Shown: positions 52,230 through 61,489 of the stretch, in pieces
Layout of the letters: every line of letters starts with the position of its first letter
How positions within the stretch are numbered: position 1 is the first letter of the stretch
Source: Deltaproteobacteria bacterium
GTDB lineage: Bacteria; Myxococcota; XYA12-FULL-58-9
Length of the DNA: 64,000 nt
Assembly: GCA_016218825.1 (NCBI GenBank)
Contig: JACRCV010000037.1
Location: forward strand, 26,507 to 90,506
Direction: 5' to 3'
Program-made: the position numbers and the translations under genes
Notes under the pieces: model-generated
What the model was told of the DNA's origin: nothing
Database searches by the model: none
What the model saw: only the letters and a program-made list of their open reading frames with translations

Positions 52230-53578
52230 GCGACTGCGGTCGCGACCGCGGCCGGCCGCGGCGCGTCGCCGAGCGGTGTCTGCCACTTGTCGTTGAGCTC
52301 ACGACGCAGCATCTGGTTGACGATGAAGTGCAGCCCCAGCGATGACACGCTGCGGACGTTGGCGTCGAAGTCGGTGGCGCGCTTGAAGATGCCGGCGTAG
52401 CTGTAGAACCGGCGTCGCAAGCCCATCAACCGCTCGAAGAGCGCCTCGGGCGCCATGGTCTTCGGCTTGAAGGCGATGGTGCCGAAGCGATAGCCCGGTG
52501 TCAGCCACCACTTGTCGTAGAGCAGCCGCCTTTCCTCTGCGAAGCGGCGGTACAACGGCGTGCCGGGGAACGGCTGCAGGTGGTTGAAGGCGGCGAGGAA
52601 GAGCTTCTGCTGCATCGCGAAGTCGAGGGTGCGCTCGAAGACGTCCGGCACGTCGGTGTCGTAGCCGAACACGAAGGTGCCGTAGAGCTTGACCCCGGCG
52701 CCGCGCAGCTTGCCGATCGCGGCGTCGAAGCCCGGCGCGCCGCGGTTGAAGGTCTTGTTCATCGCCTTCAAGCTGTCGCGGTCGATGGACTCGAAGCCGA
52801 TGAGCAGCAGGGTGCAGCCGCTCTTCTCCAGGAGGCGCAGCATCTCCGGGTCGTCGGCGACGTGGATGCTCGCCTGGCTCACCCATTGGATCTTCAGAGG
52901 CGCGAGCTCTCGGAGCAGCGCCTTGGCGCGCGCCGGATCGGCGGTGAGGTTGTCGTCGACGATGAACACCCGCTTGTAACCGGCCCGCTCGATCTCTTGC
53001 GCCACCTCCACCGGACTCCGGGTGCGGTACTTGGCCTGAGAGAAGGCGGTGACCGCGCAGAAGTCGCAGGCGAAGCGGCAGCCGCGTCCGGACTCGACGA
53101 GGCCCAGCGGCAAGTAGCGCTTGCCGGCGAAGATGCTGCGATCGGGAGCGGCGGACACCGTCGTGCCGTTCGGTCGGGAGACGTAGCGCTTGGCCAGGGT
53201 GCCCTTGGCGGCGTCGGCGAGGAGCTCTCGCCAGACGTACTCGGCGTCGCCGATGACGATGGCGTCGGCGTGGGTCTCGGCCTCGTCGGGGACCAGCGTC
53301 GGGTGGTAACCGCCCATCACGACCTTCACGTCGCGGGCGCGGTACTCGGCGGCGATCTGATAGGCGCGCAGCGCGGTGTAGGTCTCGACGGTGATCGCGA
53401 CGAGGTCGGCCGGCGCGTCGTAGGGGATCGGCTCCAGCCGGTCGTCGATGAACGTGATCTCGTGGCCCTTGGGGGTGATGCTCGCCAGCGTCGCGATCGA
53501 CAGGGGCTCCATCTGCCACGAGCGCACGTAGTGACCGCCGTCATGACCCATCGCCGGTTGAATCAAGGTGAGGCGCAT
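52226..53578 (-). CDS. B12-binding-type radical SAM enzyme A
   Basis: 450 residues from ATG 53578. N-terminal Rossmann-like cobalamin-binding-type domain (about 1-140; LVAITVETYTALRAY, VVMGGYHPTLVPDEAE, AIVIGDAE) and a radical SAM core with the cluster motif C167-x3-C171-x2-C174 (GCRFACDFC). The C-terminal part (about 380-450) has MAPEALFERLMGLRRRFYS, as in BchE/HpnP-like class B enzymes. These use SAM and often cobalamin for methylation or ring chemistry on lipids, pigments or natural products. The product is unknown. A leaderless promoter lies upstream, divergent to enzyme B. Confidence 0.85.
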   Translation of the reverse strand: MRLTLIQPAMGHDGGHYVRSWQMEPLSIATLASITPKGHEITFIDDRLEPIPYDAPADLVAITVETYTALRAYQIAAEYRARDVKVVMGGYHPTLVPDEAETHADAIVIGDAEYVWRELLADAAKGTLAKRYVSRPNGTTVSAAPDRSIFAGKRYLPLGLVESGRGCRFACDFCAVTAFSQAKYRTRSPVEVAQEIERAGYKRVFIVDDNLTADPARAKALLRELAPLKIQWVSQASIHVADDPEMLRLLEKSGCTLLLIGFESIDRDSLKAMNKTFNRGAPGFDAAIGKLRGAGVKLYGTFVFGYDTDVPDVFERTLDFAMQQKLFLAAFNHLQPFPGTPLYRRFAEERRLLYDKWWLTPGYRFGTIAFKPKTMAPEALFERLMGLRRRFYSYAGIFKRATDFDANVRSVSSLGLHFIVNQMLRRELNDKWQTPLGDAPRPAAVATAVA

Positions 53579-53586
53579 GCGCCGGC

Positions 53587-53616
53587 AGTGTAGCCGCGCC
53601 CGCCCGTCGGCGGCAA
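53587..53616 (-). promoter_or_regulatory. Leaderless promoter of radical SAM gene A
   Basis: On the minus strand TTGCCG, 18 bases, TACACT. Eight bases separate the -10 from the ATG at 53578, so transcription should start on or next to the start codon. No ribosome site exists in between. Confidence 0.65.
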
Positions 53617-53637
53617 CCGCGACGCCCGGCGCGCTGG

Positions 53638-53667
53638 TTGGGACCTCCCTCGCCCAGCGCGTATACT
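53638..53667 (+). promoter_or_regulatory. Leaderless promoter of radical SAM gene B
   Basis: TTGGGA, 18 bases, TATACT. Seven bases separate the -10 from the ATG at 53675. Together with the divergent promoter at 53587-53616 it shows the same design in a 96-base intergenic region. Confidence 0.65.
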
Positions 53668-53674
53668 GCGCGGC

Positions 53675-55087
53675 ATGCAGATCTTGCTCCTGATGCCCGA
53701 CGCCCACATGCACAAGCTGCGCTTCGGTAGCTTCGTGCGCTCCTCCCGCGAGGCGCCGCTCACCCTCACCACCCTCGCCGCCCTGACCGGCGACGACCCC
53801 GACCTCCACTACCGCATCGTCGACGAGAGCATCGACCGCGTGCCGCTCGACGCCACCCCCGACCTCGTCGGCATCAGCGTGATGACCGGCACCTCGCGCC
53901 GCGCCTACGCCCTCGCCGACCACTTCCGCCGCCGCGGCATCAAGGTGGTCCTGGGCGGCGTGCACGTGAGCCTGATCCCCGACGAAGCCCGAAAGTATGC
54001 CGACAGCATCGTCATCGGCATGGGCGACAAGGTCTGGCCACAGGTGGTCGCCGACGCCCGCGCCGGCAGGCTCGCCCCCGAGTACCGCGCGCCCGTCGAG
54101 ACCTCCGACTTCTACGCCGACATCCCGACGCCGCGTTACGACCTCCTGCGCCACATGGGTTACAACCTGCCCTATACCGTGCCCTTCACCCGCGGCTGCG
54201 TGCACGCCTGTGATTTTTGCACCGTGCCCGCGGTGTGGCCGCGCTTCCAGAAGCGGCCGATCGCCGACATCGTGCGCGACATCGAGGCGGTGCCGGCCAA
54301 GCTGTTCGCGGTCAACGACGTCAGCCCCTTCGACGACGTCGACTGGGCGAAAGAGCTGCTGCGGGCGATGATCCCCTTGAAGAAGAAGTGGGGCGGGCTC
54401 GCGACCACCTCGATCTTGCGTGACCCCGAGCTCGTCGAGCTCATCGCCAAGAGCGGCTGCAAGTTCCTGCTGTTCGGCTTCGAGTCGGTGAACCAGCAGT
54501 CGCTCAAGGGCATCTACAAGACCTTCAACAAAGAAGACGAGTACGCCGAGCTGATGAAGGTCATGCACCGCTACGGCATCATCGTGCAGGGCTGCTTCGT
54601 GTTCGGCTTCGACGAGGACCGGCCCGACGTCTTCGAGCGCACCGTGGCGCGGGTGCAGGCGCTGAAGATCGATATCCCGCGCTACTCGATCTACACCCCC
54701 TACCCCGGCACCCGCCTGTTCCAGCGGCTGCAAAGCGAAGGAAGGATTCTGAGCTACGACTGGGGCGACTACGACACGATGCACGTCGTGTTTCGGCCGC
54801 GCGGCATGAGCCCGGTGGAGCTCTACGACGGCTTTCGTTGGGCGTATCGCGAGACCTTCAAGATCTCGAGCATCGCCAAGCGCGTCGTCGGCAGCGGCTG
54901 GTGGTTCCCGGTCACCTTCGTCGGCAACCTCACCTACCGCATCTTCGTCAAGCGGCTCTATGCCGGGCACGCGTTCGACATGCCGGTGAATCAGCGGGCT
55001 CCCGAAGGGGTGCGCGGCGCGTGGCAAGATCGCGGCGACCTGACGTTCGTCAACGGCGCAGCAGGCGAAGAACGACAGACCGGCTGA
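53675..55087 (+). CDS. B12-binding-type radical SAM enzyme B
   Basis: 470 residues. N-terminal cobalamin-type domain (about 1-150; VVLGGVHVSLIPDEA, DSIVIGMG) and radical SAM core with C175-x3-C179-x2-C182 (GCVHACDFC). The core continues with LFAVNDVSPFDD and LLFGFESVNQQSLKG; the class-B C-terminal region (MSPVELYDGFRWAYRETF) is present. The two enzymes share layout (GFES, VFGFDxD-PDVFERT, PGTxLxxR) and are paralogues of roughly a third identity by eye. They may act in sequence on one substrate; no lipid or pigment genes are adjacent to help. The start is fixed by the promoter. Confidence 0.87.
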   Translation: MQILLLMPDAHMHKLRFGSFVRSSREAPLTLTTLAALTGDDPDLHYRIVDESIDRVPLDATPDLVGISVMTGTSRRAYALADHFRRRGIKVVLGGVHVSLIPDEARKYADSIVIGMGDKVWPQVVADARAGRLAPEYRAPVETSDFYADIPTPRYDLLRHMGYNLPYTVPFTRGCVHACDFCTVPAVWPRFQKRPIADIVRDIEAVPAKLFAVNDVSPFDDVDWAKELLRAMIPLKKKWGGLATTSILRDPELVELIAKSGCKFLLFGFESVNQQSLKGIYKTFNKEDEYAELMKVMHRYGIIVQGCFVFGFDEDRPDVFERTVARVQALKIDIPRYSIYTPYPGTRLFQRLQSEGRILSYDWGDYDTMHVVFRPRGMSPVELYDGFRWAYRETFKISSIAKRVVGSGWWFPVTFVGNLTYRIFVKRLYAGHAFDMPVNQRAPEGVRGAWQDRGDLTFVNGAAGEERQTG

Positions 55088-55102
55088 GGGGGGCGACCCG
55101 GG

Positions 55103-58100
55103 TCAGAGCCACTCGTCGGGGCCGATGTCGATGGGCGCGGCGCGCGGCTCGTGGTCGGCGTCGGTGACCGGAGCCATCGACGTACGCCCGTTGTCGATGG
55201 CCGGGCTCGGCGCCGCGAGGCGACAGGTCGAGCCGTTTAGCGCAATGCAGTCTTGCACCAGCAATGGATCGGCGACCAGGTTCGCGGCGTTGTTGCCCGC
55301 GATGCCGCCGATGGCGTTTACCCCGGTCGCTGGGATCAAGACCGTCCCGGTGGGGGAACCGATGCGGGCGTAGACGGGCGCAGACGAGTTGGCGGGGTCG
55401 GAGCCGGCGATGAACAACAGGTTGTGATCGAAGTCCTGCATCGCGCTCGCGGTCCCTGACGACACGTCTTCGCGCAGCGTCAGGCGCCGGCGCGGGTCGT
55501 CGAAGGCGTCATCTTGCGGCACGAGGATGATGTTGTTGAACGCCGACAGGCTGCCGGCACCGATCGCATCGACCCACAAGCCATACTTGGCCACCGAAAA
55601 CGGAGCCGGCGGCGCGTCGAACGCCCAGTAGCCGGGGATCAAGAGGTTGTTGGCGAGAGTGACCGCCGTACCGCCGGTCTGACGCACCGCGGCGTTTGCG
55701 ACCGCGGCGCCGGTCGACACGAGGTTGTTGACGAAGATGACCGATGCCGGCGCCTGCAGATCGGCGCCCACCGCCGGGGTGTCGATTCGGTCCATCGCGC
55801 CGAAGAGGATCTGATGACCGGCGTCGATGCGATTGGCGTTCACCAACAACCCCATCGAGCCCAACGACGCTGCGCCGTGCGGGGTCGCCGGCAGCCCGTC
55901 CGCGAATCCCACCTCCACCGGCAACGCGCTCGGCAGGCCGCAGTTGGGGTTGCCGACGAAGTCGCCGCTCCAGATGCTGTTGTCGGCGACGCTGACGTCG
56001 GTGGTGTCGACGAGCCAGATCCCAGCGACGCTCGGCGGCATCGGATCGAGCGCCGGGTCGGTGTAGACCGCGGCGACACCACCCCCGATCCCTTGTCCGA
56101 AGTCGGCGGGATCCGGGTTGCGCACGACCTGGGAGTCGCTGGTCCCGGCGAGGAGCACGCCGAGCGCGTAGCGCGAGCCGCCGCACGTGCCCGACCGCGG
56201 CATCCCGGCCCCGCCCTTGAGGACGGCGTTGTCGTGGATATTCAGCTGGCGCGAGCTACCCGCCAGCAGCGAGCCGTCGGCGGCGAAGGTGCCGTCGGCG
56301 ATCGCGATGCCGGCGCGGGCGGCGAGCGGCAGGTAGATCGAAGCGCCCGAGATCTCGACGTCGAACGCCTCGCGCAGCCGCACCCCGTAGATGTCCTGGG
56401 GCGTGCTCAGGGCGGAGAAGTAGACGGTGAGCCCGTTCACGACCAGACCCGGCTGGGCGGCAGCGCTGCCCTGCAGGTCGACCGCGATCTCGGAGTCGGA
56501 GAAACCCACAAAGTCGCTCGGCAACAGGCAGGCATCCGTCAGCGTCACCCCCGTGAGGTGTGCGCGCGCCGCATCGCGGAGCACGACGCCGGTGCCGTGC
56601 TCCAGGCCGGCGCCGAGACACACGGAGCTGTCGTCGATGGTCGCGAGCGCGCCGGGCCCGTGATCGCGGATCGCCACCGTCTCGACGTCGACGGCGTACG
56701 GGCGGTCGCTGCCCACGAGCGTCGAGCCCTGGATCATGGGGGCGGCAGGCTCTGTCGCGGCCACGACGAGGATTGCCGAGGCGGGGTTGCCGGCGCCGCC
56801 GGTGACCGTCACCTCGAATAGGATCGGCGACGCGTCGACGATGCTCACCGCCGCGGCGCGGCCCGGCGCGAACAAGCTCGGCTTCTGCCGGATCGTCAGG
56901 TGGCTGACGACGTTCGTCGCCCCCGGCTCGAAGCTCACGCCGGTAGGCGCGCTGGTCTCAATGACCGTGGCCCCCTGGCGGTCGGCGAGGGGCGCGCCGC
57001 TCGTCATGTCGAAGCCGCCTTCAATCCCCGGCAAGAGCGGCGCCGACGCCCGCACGACGATGTCGCCGGCGTACACCCCTTCGAGGATGCAGACGTTGGC
57101 GTGCGGCACCGCGGCCGCCTGATCGATCGCTTGCTGCAGGTCGAGGTAGGGGTTGGCGAGCGTCCCCTCGGGGGACGCAGCGTTGGTGACCGAGGTCCCG
57201 ACGTACAGGCACGTCCGCCGCTCGAGGTTGAGCGTGGCGCTGGTGGTGGCGGCGCCGTCGGCCACCGTGACCGTGAAGGTCGCGGTGTCGTCTTGGGGTG
57301 ACACGGACAGCGGCAACGCGATCGCCGCCGCTGGACCTCCCGGTGCGACGACGCCGGTGCAGGGCGGGGCGCAGGCGGTGAGCGCCAGGTCTCCGGTCCA
57401 GGTGTAGCTGAGCTCGGGTGGCCGCGGATCAGAGTCGAAGACCTCGGCGGTGAGCGACGGCAGGTCGCCGGTGGTGAACCAGCCGGCGTAGACCCCGGGC
57501 GCCACCGCGGGCATGTCGGCGAAGCGCACCGCGGGGACGTCGTTCGTCACCGTGACCAGGAAGGCGGTGTCGATCTTCCCGTTCGTCAACCACGCCGTGA
57601 CCCGAACCCGAAAGACGCAGCCGACGGTGTCGGTGGCGGCCGCGAGCTCGAGGCTCAGGCCGCCGGTGGACGCCGAGCTCACCGGGATCGTGAGCGCCGA
57701 GGCGGTGCAGCTGCCGGTCGCGGTCTCGACGAACCAGCTAAAGTCGGACAAGGACGCCTGCGGCGGCGACAGCGGCACCCAGGCCCAGGTGGTGGCCCCT
57801 TGGGCGAGGACGTAGTTCGATGCGGCCAGCGTCGTCGCCGGCGGCGGCAACGGTCCGACGCGAACGCGCACTCCGTCGCTGCCACTCGCGCCCCCGGCAT
57901 CGGTCACCGTGAGCGTGACGTTCACGTCGCCGGCGCATTCCGGCGTCGCCGCCGGCAGCGGCGCGGTCACGGTGAGGGCGAGCGGCGGATCGCCGATCTC
58001 CGCCACCGCCCACGCGGCGCGGCAGTCGAGGCCGGCGTCGATCGCCGACTCCACGGTCCAGGTGTAGGTCAGCGGGCTGTCGCCGTCCGGGTCCGCGGCG

Positions 58101-59218
58101 CTCGCCACGGCTACGGTCACCGTGCCGCCGGGGAGGGTCACGGCGTCGTTCGGGCTGGTATACAACGTCACCCGCGGCGGCGCATTCTCGACCAGGACGG
58201 AGACGATCATCGGTGCCGAGGTCAGCCCGAGGTCGTCCGCGGCCACGACCTTCACCGTGTATGGCGGGGCGCCGCAGAGGGTGCTCGTGGGGTCGGGAAT
58301 CGTAAAATGGGCCACCCGACCAAAGTCGTCGAAGAAGAACGCCAAGTCCGGACAACCGCCGCTCACGGAGTCGGGCGGCGCGATCTGACCGGTGAAGCTG
58401 AAGGTCAAGGGATCGCCGTCCGGATCGCCTGAGGCGCTGAAGTCCAGCGACGGAACCAGGCCGCCGCGGCTCACGGTCAACGTCGGTGTCGCCGCCTCTT
58501 TGCCGAAGAGCCGCAACACCGGGGCGCGGTTCACCACGCTCACCGCGACCGCGCCGTCGGCCACGGCGTCGTCGTTGTCCCGGACCTCGAGGGTGAAGGC
58601 GTAGGTGACGTCGGTCGTGGCCGGCAAACGCAGGACCAGGCCGCGGTTCTGCAAGTCCGCGTCGACCAACCCAAACGTCGCCGGCGTCGTGCCGATCGGG
58701 AGGGTCCAGGCGTGGGCGACGAGGTCGCCGTCCGGGTCGAAGCTGCCGCTGCCATTCAGCTGCAACAGCTTGCCATGGCCGATGGTCACCGGCCCGGCGG
58801 GGTCGATCGTGGCGACGGGGGGCGCGTTGGGCAGCACGACGACCAGGACGTCGACCGACGCTTGGAGGCCGTCGTTGTCGACCACGGTCAACGTGAACGG
58901 GAGGTTTGGATCAGGCGGCACCGGCGACGGCGCAACCAAGGAGAGGATCGGCCCGCTCAGATCGGTCGCCGCCACCTGGAGCGCGGCAGCGGTCAGCCCC
59001 GGGGGCAGGGTCCACGCGAAGCTCACGATGGTGCCGTCCGGGTCGCTGCTGCTCGAGCCATCGAGTGTGACGCTCGAGCCAAAGCGAACCTGCACCGGGC
59101 CGGCGGGGACCACGGTGGCGACCGGCCATTGTTTCGGGACCGAGAGCGTCGGCGGGGCGTAGATACAGCCCGCGCCGGCGACGAGGACGACGGGCACGAG
59201 GCGGCGGAGAGCTCGCAT
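55103..59218 (-). CDS. Giant lipoprotein with PKD-like repeats and beta-helix
   Basis: 1371 residues with lipobox VAGAGC near residue 18. Residues about 30-700 hold a series of Ig/PKD-like repeats of about 100 residues, recognised by LDGSSSSDPDG, LNGSGSFDPDG, LDFSASGDPDG and ASAADPDGDSPLTYTW. From about residue 700 a right-handed beta-helix follows (VCILEGVYAGDIVV, VVSHLTIRQ, VNGLTVYF, VNANRIDAG, LANNLLIPGY). The end APIDIGPDEWL matches a 'choice-of-anchor'/beta-helix C-terminus. Surface-exposed, related in plan to the protein at 35.4-38.6 kb. The role is unknown; adhesion or polysaccharide binding is a guess. Confidence 0.85.
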   Translation of the reverse strand: MRALRRLVPVVLVAGAGCIYAPPTLSVPKQWPVATVVPAGPVQVRFGSSVTLDGSSSSDPDGTIVSFAWTLPPGLTAAALQVAATDLSGPILSLVAPSPVPPDPNLPFTLTVVDNDGLQASVDVLVVVLPNAPPVATIDPAGPVTIGHGKLLQLNGSGSFDPDGDLVAHAWTLPIGTTPATFGLVDADLQNRGLVLRLPATTDVTYAFTLEVRDNDDAVADGAVAVSVVNRAPVLRLFGKEAATPTLTVSRGGLVPSLDFSASGDPDGDPLTFSFTGQIAPPDSVSGGCPDLAFFFDDFGRVAHFTIPDPTSTLCGAPPYTVKVVAADDLGLTSAPMIVSVLVENAPPRVTLYTSPNDAVTLPGGTVTVAVASAADPDGDSPLTYTWTVESAIDAGLDCRAAWAVAEIGDPPLALTVTAPLPAATPECAGDVNVTLTVTDAGGASGSDGVRVRVGPLPPPATTLAASNYVLAQGATTWAWVPLSPPQASLSDFSWFVETATGSCTASALTIPVSSASTGGLSLELAAATDTVGCVFRVRVTAWLTNGKIDTAFLVTVTNDVPAVRFADMPAVAPGVYAGWFTTGDLPSLTAEVFDSDPRPPELSYTWTGDLALTACAPPCTGVVAPGGPAAAIALPLSVSPQDDTATFTVTVADGAATTSATLNLERRTCLYVGTSVTNAASPEGTLANPYLDLQQAIDQAAAVPHANVCILEGVYAGDIVVRASAPLLPGIEGGFDMTSGAPLADRQGATVIETSAPTGVSFEPGATNVVSHLTIRQKPSLFAPGRAAAVSIVDASPILFEVTVTGGAGNPASAILVVAATEPAAPMIQGSTLVGSDRPYAVDVETVAIRDHGPGALATIDDSSVCLGAGLEHGTGVVLRDAARAHLTGVTLTDACLLPSDFVGFSDSEIAVDLQGSAAAQPGLVVNGLTVYFSALSTPQDIYGVRLREAFDVEISGASIYLPLAARAGIAIADGTFAADGSLLAGSSRQLNIHDNAVLKGGAGMPRSGTCGGSRYALGVLLAGTSDSQVVRNPDPADFGQGIGGGVAAVYTDPALDPMPPSVAGIWLVDTTDVSVADNSIWSGDFVGNPNCGLPSALPVEVGFADGLPATPHGAASLGSMGLLVNANRIDAGHQILFGAMDRIDTPAVGADLQAPASVIFVNNLVSTGAAVANAAVRQTGGTAVTLANNLLIPGYWAFDAPPAPFSVAKYGLWVDAIGAGSLSAFNNIILVPQDDAFDDPRRRLTLREDVSSGTASAMQDFDHNLLFIAGSDPANSSAPVYARIGSPTGTVLIPATGVNAIGGIAGNNAANLVADPLLVQDCIALNGSTCRLAAPSPAIDNGRTSMAPVTDADHEPRAAPIDIGPDEWL

Positions 59219-59291
59219 GGGTTACCTCGCCTCGAGTTTAGCAGAGGGCGCCGCGACGCGCCGACGTTGATGGGGATACGGGGCGACGCCT

Positions 59292-59807
59292 TCAGCGGCG
59301 CTCGTTCCGTAGTCGCTGCAGGGCCAGCTTCAAGATCTCATCGTGGTCGAACGCCAACGGCGGCGTCCGGTCGACCGCGAACCACTCGACCTTGGCGGCG
59401 TCGGTGGCGGCGCGGGCGGCGTGCTCGGAGGTCTTGGTCCACCCGTAGTAGACCACCGAGACCACGCGACCGCGGGGATCACGGCCTGGCGCGCCGAAGG
59501 TGTGCAGCTGCGTCAAGGCCACGCCGCTGACGCCGGTCTCCTCGGCGAGCTCGCGCGCCGCCGCCGCCTCCAGGGTCTCCTCCATCTCCACGAAGCCGCC
59601 TGGCAGCGCCCAACGGCCTTTGAAGGGCTCGCGGCCTCGTTCGATCAGGAGGACCTTGGGGGCGGCGCCGTCGGCGTCGAGACCGAAGATGACGCAATCC
59701 ACGGTCAAGGCCGGGCGGGGGTAGTCGTAGCTGTAGCGTTTGGCGGAAACATCGCCATCCGCGCCGACGTGGTCGCGTGTAGGTGGAAGGGGGGCGGGAG
59801 GTGCCAT
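59292..59807 (-). CDS. Nudix hydrolase
   Basis: 171 residues. Complete Nudix box G-x5-E-x7-REL-x-EET-G in [24 protein letters not shown], preceded by a KGRWALPGG strand. The N-terminal [16 protein letters not shown] is typical of the ADP-ribose pyrophosphatase/NrtR-like subgroup, but no DNA-binding domain follows, so an enzyme rather than a regulator is expected. Hydrolyses a nucleoside diphosphate linked to another moiety; substrate is open. The ATG shares the sequence CATG with the start of the gene on the other strand. Confidence 0.9.
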   Translation of the reverse strand: MAPPAPLPPTRDHVGADGDVSAKRYSYDYPRPALTVDCVIFGLDADGAAPKVLLIERGREPFKGRWALPGGFVEMEETLEAAAARELAEETGVSGVALTQLHTFGAPGRDPRGRVVSVVYYGWTKTSEHAARAATDAAKVEWFAVDRTPPLAFDHDEILKLALQRLRNERR

Positions 59808-61482
59808 GACGAGTGTAGAGCAAGCCCAGCAGGCGCAGCTTCAGCAGGTACCACAGCAGCCGCCAGCGCTCCAACTTCAAGTAGAGCTCGAGCGGTCCAA
59901 GGACATTTCCGAGGGAGATCAACAGGCTCGCGAGCGTGCCCGGCACCCGGAGCAGGCCATCCTGACCGGGGTCGCGAACAACGTCGTTCGGATCCTCGAG
60001 CGCGTCGGCATCAGCTACGGCCAAGACGGTCAGGTGTCGGTCACCGACAAGGTGGAGCCGAAGGAGGCGACGCGCGCCAGTCGTTCCCGGGCGACGGAGC
60101 GACAGACGGTGTTGGGGCAGACGGCGGTGTTGGGACCGGCGCGGGCGCCGACGGTGGCGTGGTCGAGCGAGATCGCGCAAGGGGCGCGGGCGTTCGCCAA
60201 CAACATCGATCACGCCGGCACCGGCCTCGCCGAGGCGCTGTCGGCCTCGCAGACCGAGAAGGACCTGGCGCGGATGCGGGACATGTCCGCCGACCTGTTG
60301 CTCGCGATCTTCCTCAAGCTCAACATCACCGACCCGAACAACTCGGTCGAGACCCACGCCAAGCTCATCGACGTGATGAGCGAGCTGCGGCAGCTCGCCA
60401 TCGCCGAAGCCAAGAAGCGCATCGAGCGGGCGCAGGAGCTGATGAAGGAGGCCGAGAGCTCGGGCGGCTACATGGACTCGTTCGGCATCATCATGCAGGT
60501 CATCGGCGCCATCGCCAGCATCTTCACGATGGGGGCGGCGGCGGCGGCCACCGCGGCGGCGCAGACCGCGATGCAGACCGCGCAGCAGGCGCTGCAGCAA
60601 ACGATGCAGCAGATGATGCAGCAGCTCACCCAGCAGCTCAGCCAGATGACCCAGCAGCAGATGACGCAGCTGTTGCAGAGCATGACCCAGGAGCAGCTGC
60701 AGCAGTTGGCGCAACAGATGGCGCAGCAGCTACCGAAGGAGCTGGCGCAGAACCTGACCCAGAACCTGGCGAGCATGACGAAGGAGCAGCTGGTGCAGAC
60801 CCTCGCAGATCCGGCGCTGCGCGACGCGCTCACCCAGGCGGTCGAGCAGCAGCTGTCGCAGATCACCAATCAGGTGGCGCAGCAGACCGCCGACTACGCC
60901 GCCCAGCTACAGGCGAGCGGCATGCCGCCGGCAGAGATGCAGCAGGCGATTCAGGAGTTCTATCAAAAGGCGCTCGTGAACGGGATCCAGCAGCAGCTCG
61001 GCTCCGGCTTCCTGGAGAACAGCGTCATCAAGGAGATGATCGCCAAGCTCCCCGAGCAGTTCGCCAAGGAGTTCATCACCAGCTTCCAGACCGCGCTGCA
61101 GACCCAGACCCCGGGTCAGGTGACCCAGAGCACCGTCGAGCGTCTGAAGCAGGATCCGATGTCGTTGTTCAAGATGCCGAAGAGCGACTCGATGGCGGCG
61201 CTGCAGAAGGTCGCGGTGGTCGGCAAGGCGGCGTCCGACGTCGGCAAGGCGCAGGCCGAGGCCGAGGCGGCGGCCAAGGCGGCGGCGGCGGCGGAGCAGC
61301 TGAACAACGCCAAGCGCTTTCGCCTGATCGCCGAGATGGCGCAGCAGCAGATCGAGGCCGAGAACGAGATCATCCGCATGATCATGGAGTCCAAGAACCA
61401 GGCCGTCGACGCCGTCATCAAGATGCTGAACGCGATGTTCTCGTCCAGCGTCCAGCTGATGTCCGCGAACGCCTGGCGGTAG
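59806..61482 (+). CDS. Gln-rich coiled-coil membrane protein resembling type III translocators
   Basis: 558 residues from ATG 59806 with GGGAGG 7 bases upstream. No signal peptide. Layout: a polar, Gln-rich N-terminus (1-50), a helical region (50-220), one hydrophobic helix at about 227-252 ([20 protein letters not shown]), a Gln/Met-rich helical tract with repeated MQQ, TQQ and LQQ (about 258-320), further coiled coil, an Ala-rich helix ([15 protein letters not shown] near 485) and an amphipathic end (about 500-558). The helix-membrane-helix plan and the [18 protein letters not shown] region recall SipB/YopB/EspD-type translocators, but they usually have two membrane helices. Function is uncertain. 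Confidence 0.85.
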   Translation: MTSVEQAQQAQLQQVPQQPPALQLQVELERSKDISEGDQQARERARHPEQAILTGVANNVVRILERVGISYGQDGQVSVTDKVEPKEATRASRSRATERQTVLGQTAVLGPARAPTVAWSSEIAQGARAFANNIDHAGTGLAEALSASQTEKDLARMRDMSADLLLAIFLKLNITDPNNSVETHAKLIDVMSELRQLAIAEAKKRIERAQELMKEAESSGGYMDSFGIIMQVIGAIASIFTMGAAAAATAAAQTAMQTAQQALQQTMQQMMQQLTQQLSQMTQQQMTQLLQSMTQEQLQQLAQQMAQQLPKELAQNLTQNLASMTKEQLVQTLADPALRDALTQAVEQQLSQITNQVAQQTADYAAQLQASGMPPAEMQQAIQEFYQKALVNGIQQQLGSGFLENSVIKEMIAKLPEQFAKEFITSFQTALQTQTPGQVTQSTVERLKQDPMSLFKMPKSDSMAALQKVAVVGKAASDVGKAQAEAEAAAKAAAAAEQLNNAKRFRLIAEMAQQQIEAENEIIRMIMESKNQAVDAVIKMLNAMFSSSVQLMSANAWR

Positions 61483-61489
61483 CCCGCCG

